Assembly (NCBI GenBank): GCA_034231615.1
Contig: CM067314.1
Coordinates: 5,706,501 to 5,770,500, forward strand
Source of the DNA: Meghimatium bilineatum
Lineage: Eukaryota > Mollusca > Gastropoda > Stylommatophora > Philomycidae
Length of the DNA: 64,000 bases
Direction of reading: 5' to 3'
The position numbers and the translations under genes were made by a program. Below the pieces are notes generated by a model. The model had not been told where the DNA came from, made no database searches, and worked only from the letters and a program-made list of their open reading frames with translations. This document shows positions 29,931 to 41,334 of this stretch, piece by piece (positions within the stretch are counted from its first letter, which is position 1; every line of letters starts with the position of its first letter).

Positions 29931-30427
29931 TATGTGATAGATTAGTAACATTTTGTGCATACATGTCCAGACATGAGCGCATATGTGTTACGAATTAAAA
30001 AGAAAAAACATGTGTTTTAAATTCACCGAGGAGTGATTTCATTAACTCGAGTTTCCCCATATAGAGCCCGCCCCATGTAAACAGCGAAGAATGTCCCCTG
30101 TAGAAAGTACGCATCATTTATGCTATAAATAAGAAACTGTCAGAGAATATCCGACAAAGTGGGAAAGTTACGCAGTGAAAAAAGGAAAGAAGTGATAATA
30201 CTACATTAACGCAATAATGCAACTGGATATTCCAAATATGAAATAGTAAAACAAATGTAAAAAAATAAACAGCAATAAACAAAGGAACAAGAACTATTTC
30301 TACGTTACGTTCCAAACAGTGACCTTTTTTCAAGAAACAAATACAAATAGAAAACAGAAACACAAACTTATTTCATTATTAAACTACGAACAGAGATTTT
30401 TCAACAACCATTTGATTTTTAATATTT
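29931..30427. other. No gene recognised
   Basis: AT-rich DNA. The 81-codon minus frame at 30118-30363 is Phe/Leu-rich from A/T bias and is not supported. Confidence 0.35.
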
Positions 30428-30712
30428 GTTTTACTATTTGATAGAATATCCAGTAATATTATTACATTATTACATTAATATAGTATCTAAAATGTACCCT
30501 TTCTGAGTAGAAGGCTCCTTTAAAAGACATTGCACTAAGCTGAAAGCTGAAGCCAGCTGGGTATGAAAGAAAGCGTGGAGAAACCGCCCCACTGCACATA
30601 GGAAGTAAGGCCACAGCTAGCAATACCTGGAGCTCGGGAAGAAGAATTGTCTACCATTTACTATTTGAAAGAATATCTAGTAACATTATTACATTAATGT
30701 TGTATCTACTAT
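30428..30712. repeat. Direct repeat of about 60 bp flanking a 160-bp segment
   Basis: 30428-30490 (actatttgatagaatatcca ...) and 30657-30712 (actatttgaaagaatatcta ...) match at roughly 85%. The segment between (30497-30655) is more GC-rich and unlike its surroundings, as expected for an insertion with duplicated flanks or an excised array. Confidence 0.55.
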
Positions 30713-30865
30713 ATATAGCACGTAACTCAGTAACTCTAAACAATAAGCCCCAGAAATGTTCGATGAAATGTGATTGTACACACACGTCATTGTCAATATC
30801 GAACATGCAATCTCGTCAATGCAATGCAAATGTCTGAACCACTATGCCACGGAGACCATTCATCT
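30713..30865 (-). mobile_element. tRNA-derived SINE T2, second copy
   Basis: Minus-strand head ggtctccgtggcatagtggt ... agattgcatgttcgat. The body carries the gcacgtaactcagtaactct block shared with 29020-29215. Confidence 0.6.
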
Positions 30866-31442
30866 TAGCTTACGTTGTTCAGTGTCTTATTACATTTATG
30901 CAAATCACTATGTAGAGCACGAACGTTGATATGTCTTCAATAAATGTAGGGGGGGGGGGTGAATGAATTGGAAAAAAGGAATCTCCTTAAAAAAAGTTAT
31001 TTCCTCGGTTTTGTAACCAGTTTCCTTTTTCTTAGCTTGTGTTCTAGTACTACACATTATCTTATGATTTACATGGGGGATGGGGTTGGGAGATGCCCCA
31101 TGACCCTCTCTTAAATACGTGATTAATGTAAATTTATCATAATTTAACAAAATGTGACAGAACAAGTTGCGTATAATATGTATATCTGGCATATAAAAGT
31201 AAACTCTCATATACCACTTCAGAGTTGCGAACTTCTTGTAGAAGTATTCATGTGTTAGCGAAAAAATATTGTAGCCCTAATGACTGACTCAAGTTGCATG
31301 ACGATGTTGATAACTAACAGTGAAAGACAAGGACAACAATAATTAAATCGGCATTATTTGAACTGGCATGTAAACGTGGAAACCAATAGTGACATAACTC
31401 AAATATGTGATTTATCAATCTTCGTGTTTAATTGCCTTATTT
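30866..31442. other. No gene recognised
   Basis: AT-rich DNA with a G10 tract near 30950. Confidence 0.35.
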
Positions 31443-32255
31443 ATTCATGAGAAATTTGATGACAGTTTTTGTTCATGAAAAATTTGATGAGTTTTTTTAA
31501 CATGAGAAATTTGATGACTTTTTTTAATCATGAGAAATTTGATGACTTTTTTGTTCATGAGAAATTTTATGACATTTTTGTTCATGAGAAATTTGATGAG
31601 GTTTTTTTAATCATGAGAAATTTGATGACTTTTTTGTTCATAGGAAATTTGATGACATTTATTTGTTCATGAGAAATTAGTGACTTTTTTGTTCATGAGA
31701 AATTTGATGACATTTTTTATTCATGAGAAATTTGATGACATTTTTTTGTTAAAGAGAAATTAGTGACTTTCTATGCATGAGCAATTTGATGACATTTTTG
31801 TTCGTAGAAATTTGATGACATTTTGTGTTCTTGAGAAATTTGATGATATTTTTTTGTTCATGAGAAATTAGTAACTTTTTTGTTCATGAGAAATTTGATA
31901 ACTTTTTTGTTCATGAGAAATTTGATGATATTTTTTTGTTCATGAGAAATTTGATAACTTTTTTAATTCATGAGAAATTTGATGACTTTTTTGTTCATGA
32001 GAAATTTGCTGACATTTTGTGTTCATGAGAAATTTGCTGACATTTTATGTTCATGAGAAATTTGCTGACATTTTTTTGTTCATGAGAAATTGTATGACTT
32101 TTTTGTTCATGAGAAATTTGATAACTTTTTTGTTCATGAGAAATTTTATGACTTTTTTGTTCATGAGAAATTAGTGACTTTTTTATGCATGAGAAATGTG
32201 ATCACTTTTTTGTTCATGAAAAATTTGATGGCATTTTTTGTTGTTGGAAATTGTC
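31443..32255. repeat. About 27-bp minisatellite, about 30 copies
   Basis: The unit is ttgttcatgagaaatttgat plus gactttt. It is variable in length through the T-tract (5 to 8 T) and through ttagtg for ttgatg. It is older and more degenerate than most arrays here. Confidence 0.92.
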
Positions 32256-32820
32256 AGGGTGGAGTGTTATCAAAATTATGTCCAAATTTCTACTACTAAA
32301 AATCATGTTCTTATATCCTAAAAAGAAGGAGAGAAGGGTTAAACAATCTAACCCTGTTTCCTTATCTTGCGGTCTTGGCATGACTATATAAGTGATGATA
32401 TACCCGATTACCGTTGTGAAACCGATCCATGCCTTTGATTACAAATATGCCTTTCGTAACATGTCTCTGTATATGTTCATGAAACAAACAGATATTTCCT
32501 GTACTTATTACGACACCCTAATATATTACTTACACTAGCCACATCCTGCACAATCGTCTAGTGAACTATGCCCCTATAGTAATTAAAGCTCTTATATTTT
32601 ACAATACATAGTCTTATAGCACGGTGTTGCCTTCATAATTCACTGTTGGCATCAGGTATTCCGTGGTACACTTCCGCTCACATGATATACTCGACTCGGA
32701 GTTCGTTTATACAAAAATCTGTCACTGCTTCCAACACTTAGATTTTCTTTGTATTGTCGTTTATTTACCGCTACTTGCATTATTTATAATTGTTTTCATT
32801 ATGCCGTTATGTATTATTTT
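32256..32820. other. No gene recognised
   Basis: No supported feature until the weak Penelope-end motif at 32822-32868 (ggtaaaggctgtttagtcaa aacgtct). Confidence 0.35.
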
Positions 32821-32874
32821 TGTATCTCATTTCTCGGTAAAGGCTGTTTAGTCAAAACGTCTATCTATCGTCTT

Positions 32875-33000
32875 TTTCTCTGCTTTTGATGTAAGGCTTC
32901 GCAAGCAAATGGCTATCGTTTTCCGTGCTATGTCACGTTCTATTGCTTGATATGCAGTACTATTGTGACGTCCCAAAGGAATGTTGGTAACCTCTTCATG
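32875..33000 (-). pseudogene. LINE-B tail fragment
   Basis: Nucleotide match to 515-640 (gcttgatatgcagtactatt, gtgac/catgtc, gaatgttggtaac). It covers the last coding part and 3' end of the family. Confidence 0.6.
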
Positions 33001-33007
33001 AGGCTTC

Positions 33008-33165
33008 TTCTTCTTCAGCGTTCATTCTCAAACTCCCGCTGGATTTTTCTTATAGTAGGACAATGATCAAACAGATTTCCATCAGGATGCAATCCAGGAA
33101 ATGGAAATGCGTTGTGTTGCCGTTTTATTTGCGCCAATAGCCAAACACATCCGTCTTCAGCGGTT
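33008..33165 (-). mobile_element. Interspersed element S1, short variant
   Basis: cttcttcttcagcgttcatt to acacatccgtcttcagcgg, close to the copy at 29770-29930. It is inserted between two LINE-B pieces. Confidence 0.72.
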
Positions 33166-33167
33166 CT

Positions 33168-33455
33168 TCATGAGGCTAATGGGAATTGAACCCAGTCCGT
33201 TCTAGCAACACCGAATCACCATGCGATTACTACTTGACTAACCATTTTGACTAAAAGATGCGATTTTGTTAGGATATTCAAACTGTGTACTCAAGTCACT
33301 GAGAACGAACCAATCGAGACAACCTTTATTCCAAAAACAACGAACATCCTTTTTTGGGGATTTGGTTATTCAAGTACCGAGAAACCCGTTTACTTGAGTT
33401 TCAAGGCAATTCGGTAGCACTAGCACGGACCTGATTCAATTCCCGTTAGCCTCAA
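33168..33455. mobile_element. SINE T3 pair in inverted orientation
   Basis: 33168-33250 on the minus strand (ggttagtcaagtagtaatcg ... ggactgggttcaattccc) has A- and B-box-like motifs. 33400-33455 on the plus strand repeats its end (gcaattcggtagcactagca ... gattcaattcccgttagcct). The two face each other across about 150 bases. Confidence 0.55.
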
Positions 33456-33489
33456 GAATTTTCCATTTATTCTCAAGCCTCCTACTTGG

Positions 33490-34385
33490 ATTTGCTTATA
33501 ACTCCTTCAATTCATCTTCTTCTTGGTCTTCCTTTGTATCTTGTTACTTCCATTGTCATGCTATATCATCTAGCACCTGAGCATAAGGGGGTTCATGTTC
33601 AATATGTGGCTGAATAATCTAAGTCTCTCTTATTTAATATATTTGACCACAGACGTTGTTCCATCAGTTCTTGTCATCTCTTCATTTCTCTCATGTTCTC
33701 TTCTTGTTCCAACAGTTCTTGTCATCTCTTCATTTCTCTCATGTTCTCTTCTTGTTCCAACAGTTCTTGTCATCTCTTCATGTCTCTCATGTTCTCTTCT
33801 TGTTCCAACAGTTCTTGTCATCTCTTCATGTCTCTCATGTTCTCTTCTTGTTCCAACAGTTCTTTTCATCTCTTCATGTCTCTCATGTTCTCTTCTTGTT
33901 CCAACAGTTCTTGTCATCTCTTCATGTCTCTCATGTTCTCTTCTTGTTCCAACTAATGGCCACCTAATGGTGATAGCTGCTATGTCACTATGTTTGATTT
34001 CTGGCATCCTGTCTGAATCTGTCGAATATTCCGCCGTCTGTGAATACACTTCCCGGGTATTAAATTCAGAGGCTTGTTTCATTTTAATTCTACTTATTGT
34101 TATATTCACTGGATTTGGTGACTTAATTATTTTCATTACTTTTGTTTTATGCGCATTTATTTTCATGCTATACTTGGTCAAGTTGTTGTGAGTGTATTAA
34201 TATGATTTTTCCTCTTTGTAGATACGGCATTGGTCATTAGCAAATATCAAATCGTTGATTGTGTTATTTAACGCCTCACCATATTCTACACTTATTACTG
34301 TAATGTTTACTTTATTTGTGTGTGATTCGTGTGTTGTTCTGTCCAGGTATATGTTAAAAGTATAGGTGAGAGCACGCATCCCTGT
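33490..34385 (-). pseudogene. LINE-B reverse transcriptase with a minisatellite grown inside it
   Basis: Minus strand from 34385: VRQGCVLSPILL, frameshift, FNIYLDRTT, then DLIFANDQCRIYKEE (catalytic box FAND rather than FADD), then MKINAHKTKVMKIIKSPNPV and IKMKQASEFNTREVYSQTAE. After VGTRREHERHEEMTRT repeats it resumes with VGTTSVVKYI, and ends VTRYKGRPRRRWIEGV. The repeated segment corresponds to TRDHVTNEEITRTVG of the LINE-B copy at 485-955. Catalytic substitution and frameshifts make it inactive. Confidence 0.85.
33654..33953. repeat. 48-bp minisatellite within LINE-B, about 6 copies
   Basis: The unit is ttctcttcttgttccaacag, ttcttgtcatctcttcatgt and ctctcatg. Sixteen codons per unit preserve the LINE frame across the array. 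A plus-strand frame through it is a shadow. Confidence 0.93.
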
Positions 34386-34942
34386 CTTACCCAGATTTTT
34401 TTTTCGAAAGATGAAGTGATTCTGTCGGTAGCTATTACTGACAACAACCTATACAATATTGAATTATTTAACACAATCACCATGTCAGCCTCTCCCTGTT
34501 TGTATCAGTGTAGAGGCTGCTTCAATGCAATAAGTGATTTAAAAGTTCGTTAGAACTTTAACCTGTCAGGGCCACACTTAAAAAAACTCGTCTGTGAATT
34601 CATCAATTGTTTGCGTTCATGTCTCGTACTTGATAAATCGTTGACAATCTGAAGATTATTCAAACGTTTCTTTGTATACATATGACTGATGAGACCCTGT
34701 CATCTAAATATCTGAAGGAATATGCACTTTACTATGCAATAACTGACATCACGGGCTAATCATTCTAACAAGAATTAGTTTGAGGCAGTGGGATTTTTTT
34801 GCTGTATACAAGTAAAGCCAAATGACCCATCTGTTTGAAAATTAATTATATACCTACATTCGATATGCAAACACTTGTTTATGTTTTCCGTTCAGTTGGT
34901 CTACCCGTCAAGTTACGGCGAGATTGTTAGTAGTATATACAA
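34386..34942. other. No gene recognised
   Basis: Possibly upstream RT debris of LINE-B at its left edge; nothing else seen. Confidence 0.3.
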
Positions 34943-35134
34943 CCTTCCAACATAATTAATTAGGACCGCATTCATTACGTCTTTGATTATTGTTGGGGGT
35001 CCGATTAGTCATTATTTATATACTTGGAGTCGCCGTGATTTTTGGCACGCGATTTCAAGTGTGTAGTGACCAACAGATATCCAAAATTAATAAAAAATGT
35101 TACGAGTGCGATACTAATTAATTCTGTTGGAAGG
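34943..35134. mobile_element. 192-bp MITE with terminal inverted repeats
   Basis: The ends ccttccaacataattaatta and the reverse complement of taattaattctgttggaagg pair over about 38 bases with a few mismatches (continuing aggaccgcattcattacg / agtatcgcactcgtaac). There is no coding sequence. A diverged copy matching along most of the length lies at about 63365-63560 (tttgattgttgcc, atttggagtagcc, gcgattccaagta). Confidence 0.75.
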
Positions 35135-35527
35135 TCTCTAACGGAGACGGACATGGTGCCAGGCTGTAGCGAATTCCAAGCCAATGTTTGGTTATCCTAG
35201 TTTATTGGGATATCCATAAACTCCCTCAGCAATTAGGGGGGAGGGTGGGGTAGGGGGTAGGATGGTGTCTGAAAAAAGTTTGACAACTGTTGGCATAGTG
35301 GGGAAAGGGGTGTTGAAAAAAGTTGACGTCAACAAGAGAGTTTCTTCACATCAATTAAATTGCTGGACTTAATATTTCCTAGAATTCTGGCAAATTATGG
35401 GATTTTTTGACCCTTTTATCTGCTAAATAAATATTTTTGGGAAGCGGGTAGCATTTTGACGTAATTCAGCAGGTGGAAGTGTCGCTGTATTCTTGATACT
35501 CATATCATGGACGTGCACACTCACACA
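35135..35527. other. No gene recognised
   Basis: Contains a G-rich stretch (35236-35260). No supported feature. Confidence 0.35.
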
Positions 35528-35532
35528 GTATA

Positions 35533-35626
<94 letters not shown>
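35528..35626. repeat. (TA)n microsatellite
   Basis: About 45 uninterrupted TA units. Confidence 0.97.
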
Positions 35627-35627
<1 letters not shown>

Positions 35628-35649
35628 ATGTACATGTATTAAAATAAAA

Positions 35650-36070
35650 TTCTTTTTGCAAGGTATCAGCAGCATAGCCAACCTATATATGATCAGAACA
35701 GACGTATTTCCAGTAGCAATAGACGGTTGTGATGCATGGACATTAAATAAAACAGTAGAAAAGAGATTATCTGCTTTAGAAGTGAGATTCTATAACAGAA
35801 ATTTACGTATACAATTGTCAGCTAAAAAGACAAATCAAGAAGTGTTAAGATCAATAAACGTCGAAGAAGGATGGTTCCTTAACCAGAAAGCATGGAAAGA
35901 TTAATAGTTGAAGACAGAGTTAACGACAACAGGTGAAGATACCATTGCACCACGACGACGATGGTGCAATGGTATATCAAATTGTTTAAACATGTCTCTA
36001 GCTGCGGCATGTCAAATCGACCAAAATCGCGGAGTGTTTAGAGAATCCAAAAGGAAGACAACATTCTAGA
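35650..36070 (+). pseudogene. LINE-D reverse transcriptase C-terminal part
   Basis: The plus frame reads VFPVAIDGCDAWTLNKTVEK, LSALEVRFYNRNLRIQL, then KTNQEVLRSINVEEGWFLN. After a stop it gives RRRWCNGISNCLNMS. These correspond to the VA-YG-ESWTL thumb, YRRxLRI, NxEVLR and post-RT tail of a LINE. Related pieces lie at 47.6, 52.2 and 63.7 kb. Confidence 0.78.
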
Positions 36071-36795
36071 AAGAATATGTCACATGATTATGTGCCGTAT
36101 TAACCATGTAGATTATACTAAAACTAATGTGCCCTTGCATTGGATGAAAAAAGAAAGAGAATGTCAATAGAAATGATGACGCTGTGATGGGGTGTATCGA
36201 AAGAGACAAAATGAAGTGGGGAAGATTATTCAGTGACACGCATATGTTTGAGTATAATATGCTCTTTTTTATGCGATACAACAGAAGTGGGGCAAAATAT
36301 ATGTGCATATTGCCCATACTTAGGGAAGCGATTATATTTAAAGTAAAACAAAAGTGGAAACAAACTGTTAGTACCAGGGAAACGTCATAGAAAGACAATA
36401 GTGATACATATGTGAGGAGTGGAGAGGTCGCAGAGAATTAAGAGAAATTGAATTAGATGTTCAGTCAATGAGGTTCAATGACACCAAGACTGTATAACAA
36501 ATGGCCCTGATGGGCTACACGTTGACGTTCACCCGAAGAGTAAAAATAAATCAACCATTTCGTCTTACTCATTTTCCTCTACCATCCCTTAATGCCCAAC
36601 TTTCTCCTGCCGATTCTAGACCTAGCCATCACCCCGTGGGGAGGTAACGCACACGTTGAGAATGCCGGTTATAGTGGGTGATATAGTCATCATAAGAAAC
36701 ATGGCTGATATAATTAGGTATTTATTTGAACACTTCAAAATAATCATATAATTAGTTATTTATTTGAACACTTCAAAATAATGAAGACGAATCTG
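36071..36795. other. Probable transposon debris and a 2-copy repeat
   Basis: A plus frame at 36184-36390 is unrecognised. Bases 36710-36783 hold two copies of a 40-bp repeat (attatttatttgaacacttc aaaataat). Confidence 0.35.
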
Positions 36796-36799
36796 AAAG

Positions 36800-36890
36800 A
36801 TTCGTGATAGTCTATGTGTTGCACCGTTGGAATCCTAACCATGCGGTCCAGGGTTTGACTCCCGGTCAGGAATTGGTATTTTCTATCGGA
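36800..36890 (+). mobile_element. tRNA-like sequence, probable SINE head
   Basis: gtctatgtgttgcaccgttg ... ggtccagggtttgactcccg carries a near-perfect B box with paired flanks (ccggtc / tccagg region). The A box is weak, so it is a degenerate SINE head rather than a tRNA gene. Confidence 0.4.
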
Positions 36891-37309
36891 AAGTTAATTT
36901 TAAAACTCACCGTTTACATGACATGGCGACAGCAAGGGCATGCGGCTTTTATTACACAATCTGTACGACGGGTCCCTCAACTCTCTAGCGTAAAACCTGC
37001 AATATGTACATACAAACAGAAGCGCAGACATACAGGCAGACAGGCAGGCATGCATGCAGACAGAGAGCTGATGGATTGGTGAGCCGATAAATTATTTAAT
37101 GTCTCCATTTGCATACTATTGGCTGCTAATAAAACATCCAGAACATGTTTGATCTTACACCACACCCTCACCGTGACGTCGTCCCTATGTTGTAACTAGT
37201 GCGAGTAAATACCAATATGAAAAAGAATGTAAATTCATGTGTTGGTAATCAGTGTTATACAACAGTGTTATACATCAGTGTTATATATCAGTGTTATATA
37301 TCAGTAGTA

Positions 37310-37690
37310 AAATAACTGGAAAGTGGGAAATTAGAGGCTACAGAGATGTGGTTCTACAGAAGAATGATGAGAATACCATGGACTGCCAGAAAAACTAATG
37401 TAGAGGTGTTGAAAGAGTCAAATGAGAAACGGACCTTAGTCAACAATATAAGAAAAAGTCACTCTTCTTTTTTTGGCCACTTCATGAGACAGGCAGGTTA
37501 AGAGGACATAGTCACAACAGGAAAAATTGAAGGCAACAGAGACAGAGGGCGACAACGTGAGAAAATATTGGACACTTTGACAACCTGGCGCAGTAAGGAA
37601 ACAACAACGACCTTGATACATAATACTGTGGACATAGAGCTGTGGAGAGTCATGACCGCCTACGCCAGCTGGCATGGCACCTGATGATGA
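37310..37690 (+). pseudogene. LINE-E post-RT tail with (TGA)n 3' end
   Basis: Plus strand: LEATEMWFYRRMMRIPWTAR, KTNVEVLKESNEKRTLVNNI, FFGHFMRQAG, stop, EDIVTTGKIEGNRDRGRQRE, KILDTLTTWRS, and the end ELWRVMTAYASWHGT followed by four in-frame stops made by tgatgatgatgatga. This is the conserved C-terminus of a LINE common in aquatic invertebrates, with its microsatellite tail. Only one internal stop is seen, so it is relatively young. Confidence 0.85.
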
Positions 37691-37824
37691 TGATGAGTAA
37701 TCAGTGGAACATCGCCTGTTCTTGTGTTTCGTTACGACGGTTACATTTATTATTGGATAAAATTAATGTATCTAATTTCCCATTTATACTCGTTCAGAAT
37801 ATGATATGGCATCAATGTTTTCTC

Positions 37825-38420
37825 TGTAGGTGCAAACTGCCAGTGTTGAACCTGGTTTTTTTCCAATAAGGGCAAACTAACAGTTTTGAACCTGTTTTTT
37901 TCAATAAGGGCAAACTACCAGTGTTGAACCTGTTTTTAAATAAAGGCAAACTCCAAGTGTTGAACCTGTTTTATCAATAAGGGCAAACTACTAATGTTGA
38001 ACCTGTTTTTTTCAATAAGGGCAAACTACCAATGTTGAACCTGTTTTTTCAATAAGGGAACCTACTAGTGTTGAACCTTTTTTTCAATAAAGGCAAACTA
38101 CCAGTGTTGAACCTGTATTTTTCAATATGGGCAAACTACTAGTAGTGAACCTGTTTTTTCAATAAGGGCAAACTACTAGTGTTGAACCTGTATTTTTCAA
38201 TAAGGGCAGCTTACTAGTGTTGAACCTGTTTTTTCAATAAGGGCAAACTACTAGTGTTGAACCTGTATTTTTCAATAAGGGCAGCTTACTAGTGTTGAAC
38301 CTGTTTTTTCAATAAGGGCAAATTACCAGTGTTGCACCTGTTTTTTCAATAAAGGTAAACGAACAGTTTTGAACCTGTTCTTTTAATAAGCGCAAACTAC
38401 AAATGTTGAACCTGTTTTTT
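37825..38420. repeat. 37-bp minisatellite, about 16 copies
   Basis: The unit is ttgaacctgttttttcaata plus agggcaaactaccagtg. The T-tract length varies. Confidence 0.93.
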
Positions 38421-38814
38421 CTTTAGTCGACGTGCCAGATTGAGTTATTTTCGTGTGGTAGTGGTCGACACAATAGCAAAAAGAAAACTACACCAGTTAG
38501 GTCATGTATAGCATTTCTTGTGTTGACAGTTCAACAGGGCAGAGATACAATTATCGACAGACGCTTTATTCCAATTCAGTGGTAAGTCAATTTTAAACCA
38601 GTATAACACTGTAAAAATGGCTTAGTGAGGCGGGATTTGCACTCAGGTCTGTTTTTTTCCCCTGCTCCTGATGTAGTCACTGAAACGATGTTGTTGGGTA
38701 TAAATGATTTCCAGTGATTTCATTTGTAAATATATTTCTCTATGTTGTTATATTTCATTCTTTCTTTGTTAAAATATACATACTAGCTCCATGTCTGTTT
38801 GTATAGGCCTATAT
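38421..38814. other. No gene recognised
   Basis: No supported feature. Confidence 0.35.
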
Positions 38815-39060
38815 CATGGAACATCGTGAGTTAGAATACATTCTTTTTACTTGTATGATGGAACAATGTGAGTTAGAATACATTCTGTTTACTTGTATGA
38901 TGGAACATCGTGTGTTAGAATACATTCTGTTTACTTGTATGATGGAACATCGTGTGTTAGAATACATTCTGTTTACTTGTATGATGGAACAATGTGAGTT
39001 AGAATACATTCTGTTTACTTGTATGATGGAACAATGTGTGTTAGAATACATTCTGTTTAA
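38815..39060. repeat. 42-bp minisatellite, about 6 copies
   Basis: The unit is gaacatcgtgtgttagaata, cattctgtttacttgtatga and tg. Fourteen codons keep frames open on both strands. Confidence 0.93.
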
Positions 39061-39464
39061 TTAGATGCACCCCGTGTGTTATGGCACTCTGATGATGTTC
39101 GTCCGTCGTGATCGACGATGACCAAAAACTCAACCATAATAATAATAACAATAAATAATAAAATAATAAAGTTAATAGTGCGTTTTTAAATGACTAGCAA
39201 GTCCAATGCGCGCACAAAATGTTCTTTTACAGAATTGACAACAATAGAAGGTATATGTGTGAGGTTGAGATGTTTTTTTCTTTTCTACGTGTCCGCTTCT
39301 GTCTTGCAGTTTCTTAAAATGGTACTCTATACAGATGTTAAATGCAGGACACAAACCAATTTAATTACCCGTGTGTTACCGGGACCCGGTAAGGACAAAA
39401 AAGTAACAATATGTACTGTAATGCACTCTTTTACGCAAATTCACGCACACACAGCTACATTTTT
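39061..39464. other. No gene recognised
   Basis: Includes a short (aat)n stretch at 39136-39170. Frames here extend into the following array. Confidence 0.35.
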
Positions 39465-40013
39465 ATCCAGTCTCACGGCTTTAATGTACTTCTCCACTCA
39501 CACGGTGCCAATGTACTTGTCCAGTCTCACGGCCCCAATGTACTTGTCCAGTCTCACGGTGCCAATGTACTTGTCCAGTCTCACGGTGCCAAAATACTTG
39601 TCCAGTCTCACGGTGCCAATTTACTTGCCCAGTCTCACGGCCCCAATGTACTTGTCCAGTCTCACGGTGCCAAAATACTTGTCCAGTCTCACGGTGCCAA
39701 TGTACTTGTCGAGTCTCACGGTGCCAATTTACTTGCCCAGTCTCACGGCCCCAATGTACTTGTCGAGTCTCACGGTGCCAATGTACTTGTCCAGTCTCAC
39801 GGTGCCAATGTACTTGTCCAGTCTCACGGTGCCAAAATACTTGTCCAGTCTCACGGTGCCAATGTACTTGTCCAGTCTCACGGTGCCAATGTACATGTCC
39901 AGTCACACGGTGCCAAAGTATTTGTCCAGTCTCACGGTGCCAAAGTATTTGTCCAGTCTCACGGTGCCAATGTACTTGTCCAGTCTCACGGTGCCAATGT
40001 ACTTCTCAATATT
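39465..40013. repeat. 27-bp minisatellite, about 20 copies
   Basis: The unit is tgccaatgtacttgtccagt plus ctcacgg. Two multi-unit blocks containing the ttacttgccc and ggccccaatg variants are repeated, showing higher-order duplication. Nine codons per unit open three frames of 140-280 codons. Confidence 0.95.
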
Positions 40014-40695
40014 CTTAACACAGTGAGAAACACAACAATATATACTACAATTACACTAATCAGAAATATAAATGCACCTCTTTATAGACACCAGTAAAAT
40101 CACTCAACACAAAACAAAAGAATGAAATTAAACGTTCAGACCTGCCTGACACATTTACGTATATTTTAACATTTATTATACGCAAGACGTGCAAGCCTGA
40201 AAACTCTGGCATAATCGCTGCACTGTTGTGTGTCATGAACATGCCAGGTTGTAAGATAATCGCTTTGTCCTCCACATAAAACATTATTTACAGAAGGGAA
40301 AATTCAGCTCATAAGAAATTTTATTGTTTAATGTTTTACTTCCACGTAAAAGATAAATTAAAAGCTTACTTATAAAATATATATATAATCTTATAGTGAA
40401 ATACAATAAAACAATGCTTAAATGTAGAATCTTTCCTTATTTTTCCTAATCTACAGATTGGTCTGAAGCAACTCCTTATTGTTGTCCCGTCTGTTGTTCG
40501 TCCATCACGTGATGATGACCATTTATTACATGCACATTATGGAATTGAAGTAGTTATGTCCTTGATTATTACTTCATAGATGGCTATTTTATAGTAAAAC
40601 CTATTATTGCAGCAAATATCATTGGAAAGTTTGGACATGGGATAGCCACAGTAGCTGTTTTTATCTCTCCGTGACTTTCTTGCTGCTCTCCTGTG
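40014..40695. other. No gene recognised
   Basis: AT-rich DNA. Confidence 0.35.
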
Positions 40696-40699
40696 TTGA

Positions 40700-41060
40700 G
40701 TTGCTGCATTTCTACTCTTTTCACAAAATTTTCCGCTCCTTCTTTACTTTAGAGCACCATATTTGTACAGCGTTTTCCCATGTATCTTGATCTATTTCAA
40801 AAGCTTTCAGTGAGGTCTTTAAGGAGTCATTGTAGCGCTTCTTTTGACCGCTTTGAGAAACTACATCCATCTGCAACTCACCATAGAGAAGTATCTTTTC
40901 TAGATGAGGATATGGTATACGTTCCAAGTGACATTCACAACGATTGTTTTTTTTGTTTTTTTATTTTTGGTGTAATTTTTTAATTTTTAATTTTTTTTTA
41001 ATTTTTTTATTTTTTTTTCATCGCCTTTAATGTTTTTCATGCCATTCTCATCTTCGCTTG
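40700..41060 (-). pseudogene. LINE-F C-terminal fragment
   Basis: Minus strand: RRCECHLERIPYPHLEK, ILLYGELQMDVVSQSGQKKR, then YNDSLKTSLKAFEIDQDTW. The pattern LPKxLLYGEL / GGQxKRYKDxLKxSL / WE is a recognisable LINE tail. A T-rich block (40945-41030) interrupts its upstream side. Confidence 0.75.
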
Positions 41061-41069
41061 CGAAGGAGG

Positions 41070-41071
41070 AA

Positions 41072-41125
<54 letters not shown>
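41070..41125. repeat. (CAT)n microsatellite
   Basis: About 18 perfect units. It lies between LINE-F and a short plus-strand LINE-like stretch (41125-41245, RDILKANRLSWIRHEE), and may be a retrotransposon tail. Confidence 0.95.
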
Positions 41126-41334
41126 AGAGAACAAAGACATTGGCGATCTATAGATAGTACCGTACATCAGAGATATATTGAAAGCAAACAGACTTAGTTG
41201 GATAAGACATGAAGAAAGCGAAGGAATTGAGAACACGATATTAATAAAACAGGTTTATTTTTATATAAAAACAGGTTCATTAAACAGGTATGTCCTAAGA
41301 AAGGACAATGACTGAAATTATGTTTATTTATCTA

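Noticed and set aside
30118..30363. 81-codon Phe/Leu-rich frame that looks like membrane segments
   Set aside because: Explained by A/T-rich composition; no start context, homology or splice support.
33595..34191. 198-codon plus-strand frame rich in Ser, Cys and Leu, resembling a membrane protein
   Set aside because: It is the antisense shadow of the LINE-B reverse transcriptase and its internal 48-bp repeat.
35423..35635. Minus-strand frame of alternating Tyr and Ile
   Set aside because: Translation of the (TA)n microsatellite.
36800..36890. Functional tRNA gene
   Set aside because: Good B box but weak A box and incomplete cloverleaf; more likely a SINE head.
39190..40097. Overlapping open frames of 278 and 228 codons (plus) and 141 codons (minus)
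   Set aside because: All three follow the 27-bp array. Three simultaneous frames show that it is stop-free repeat, not protein.
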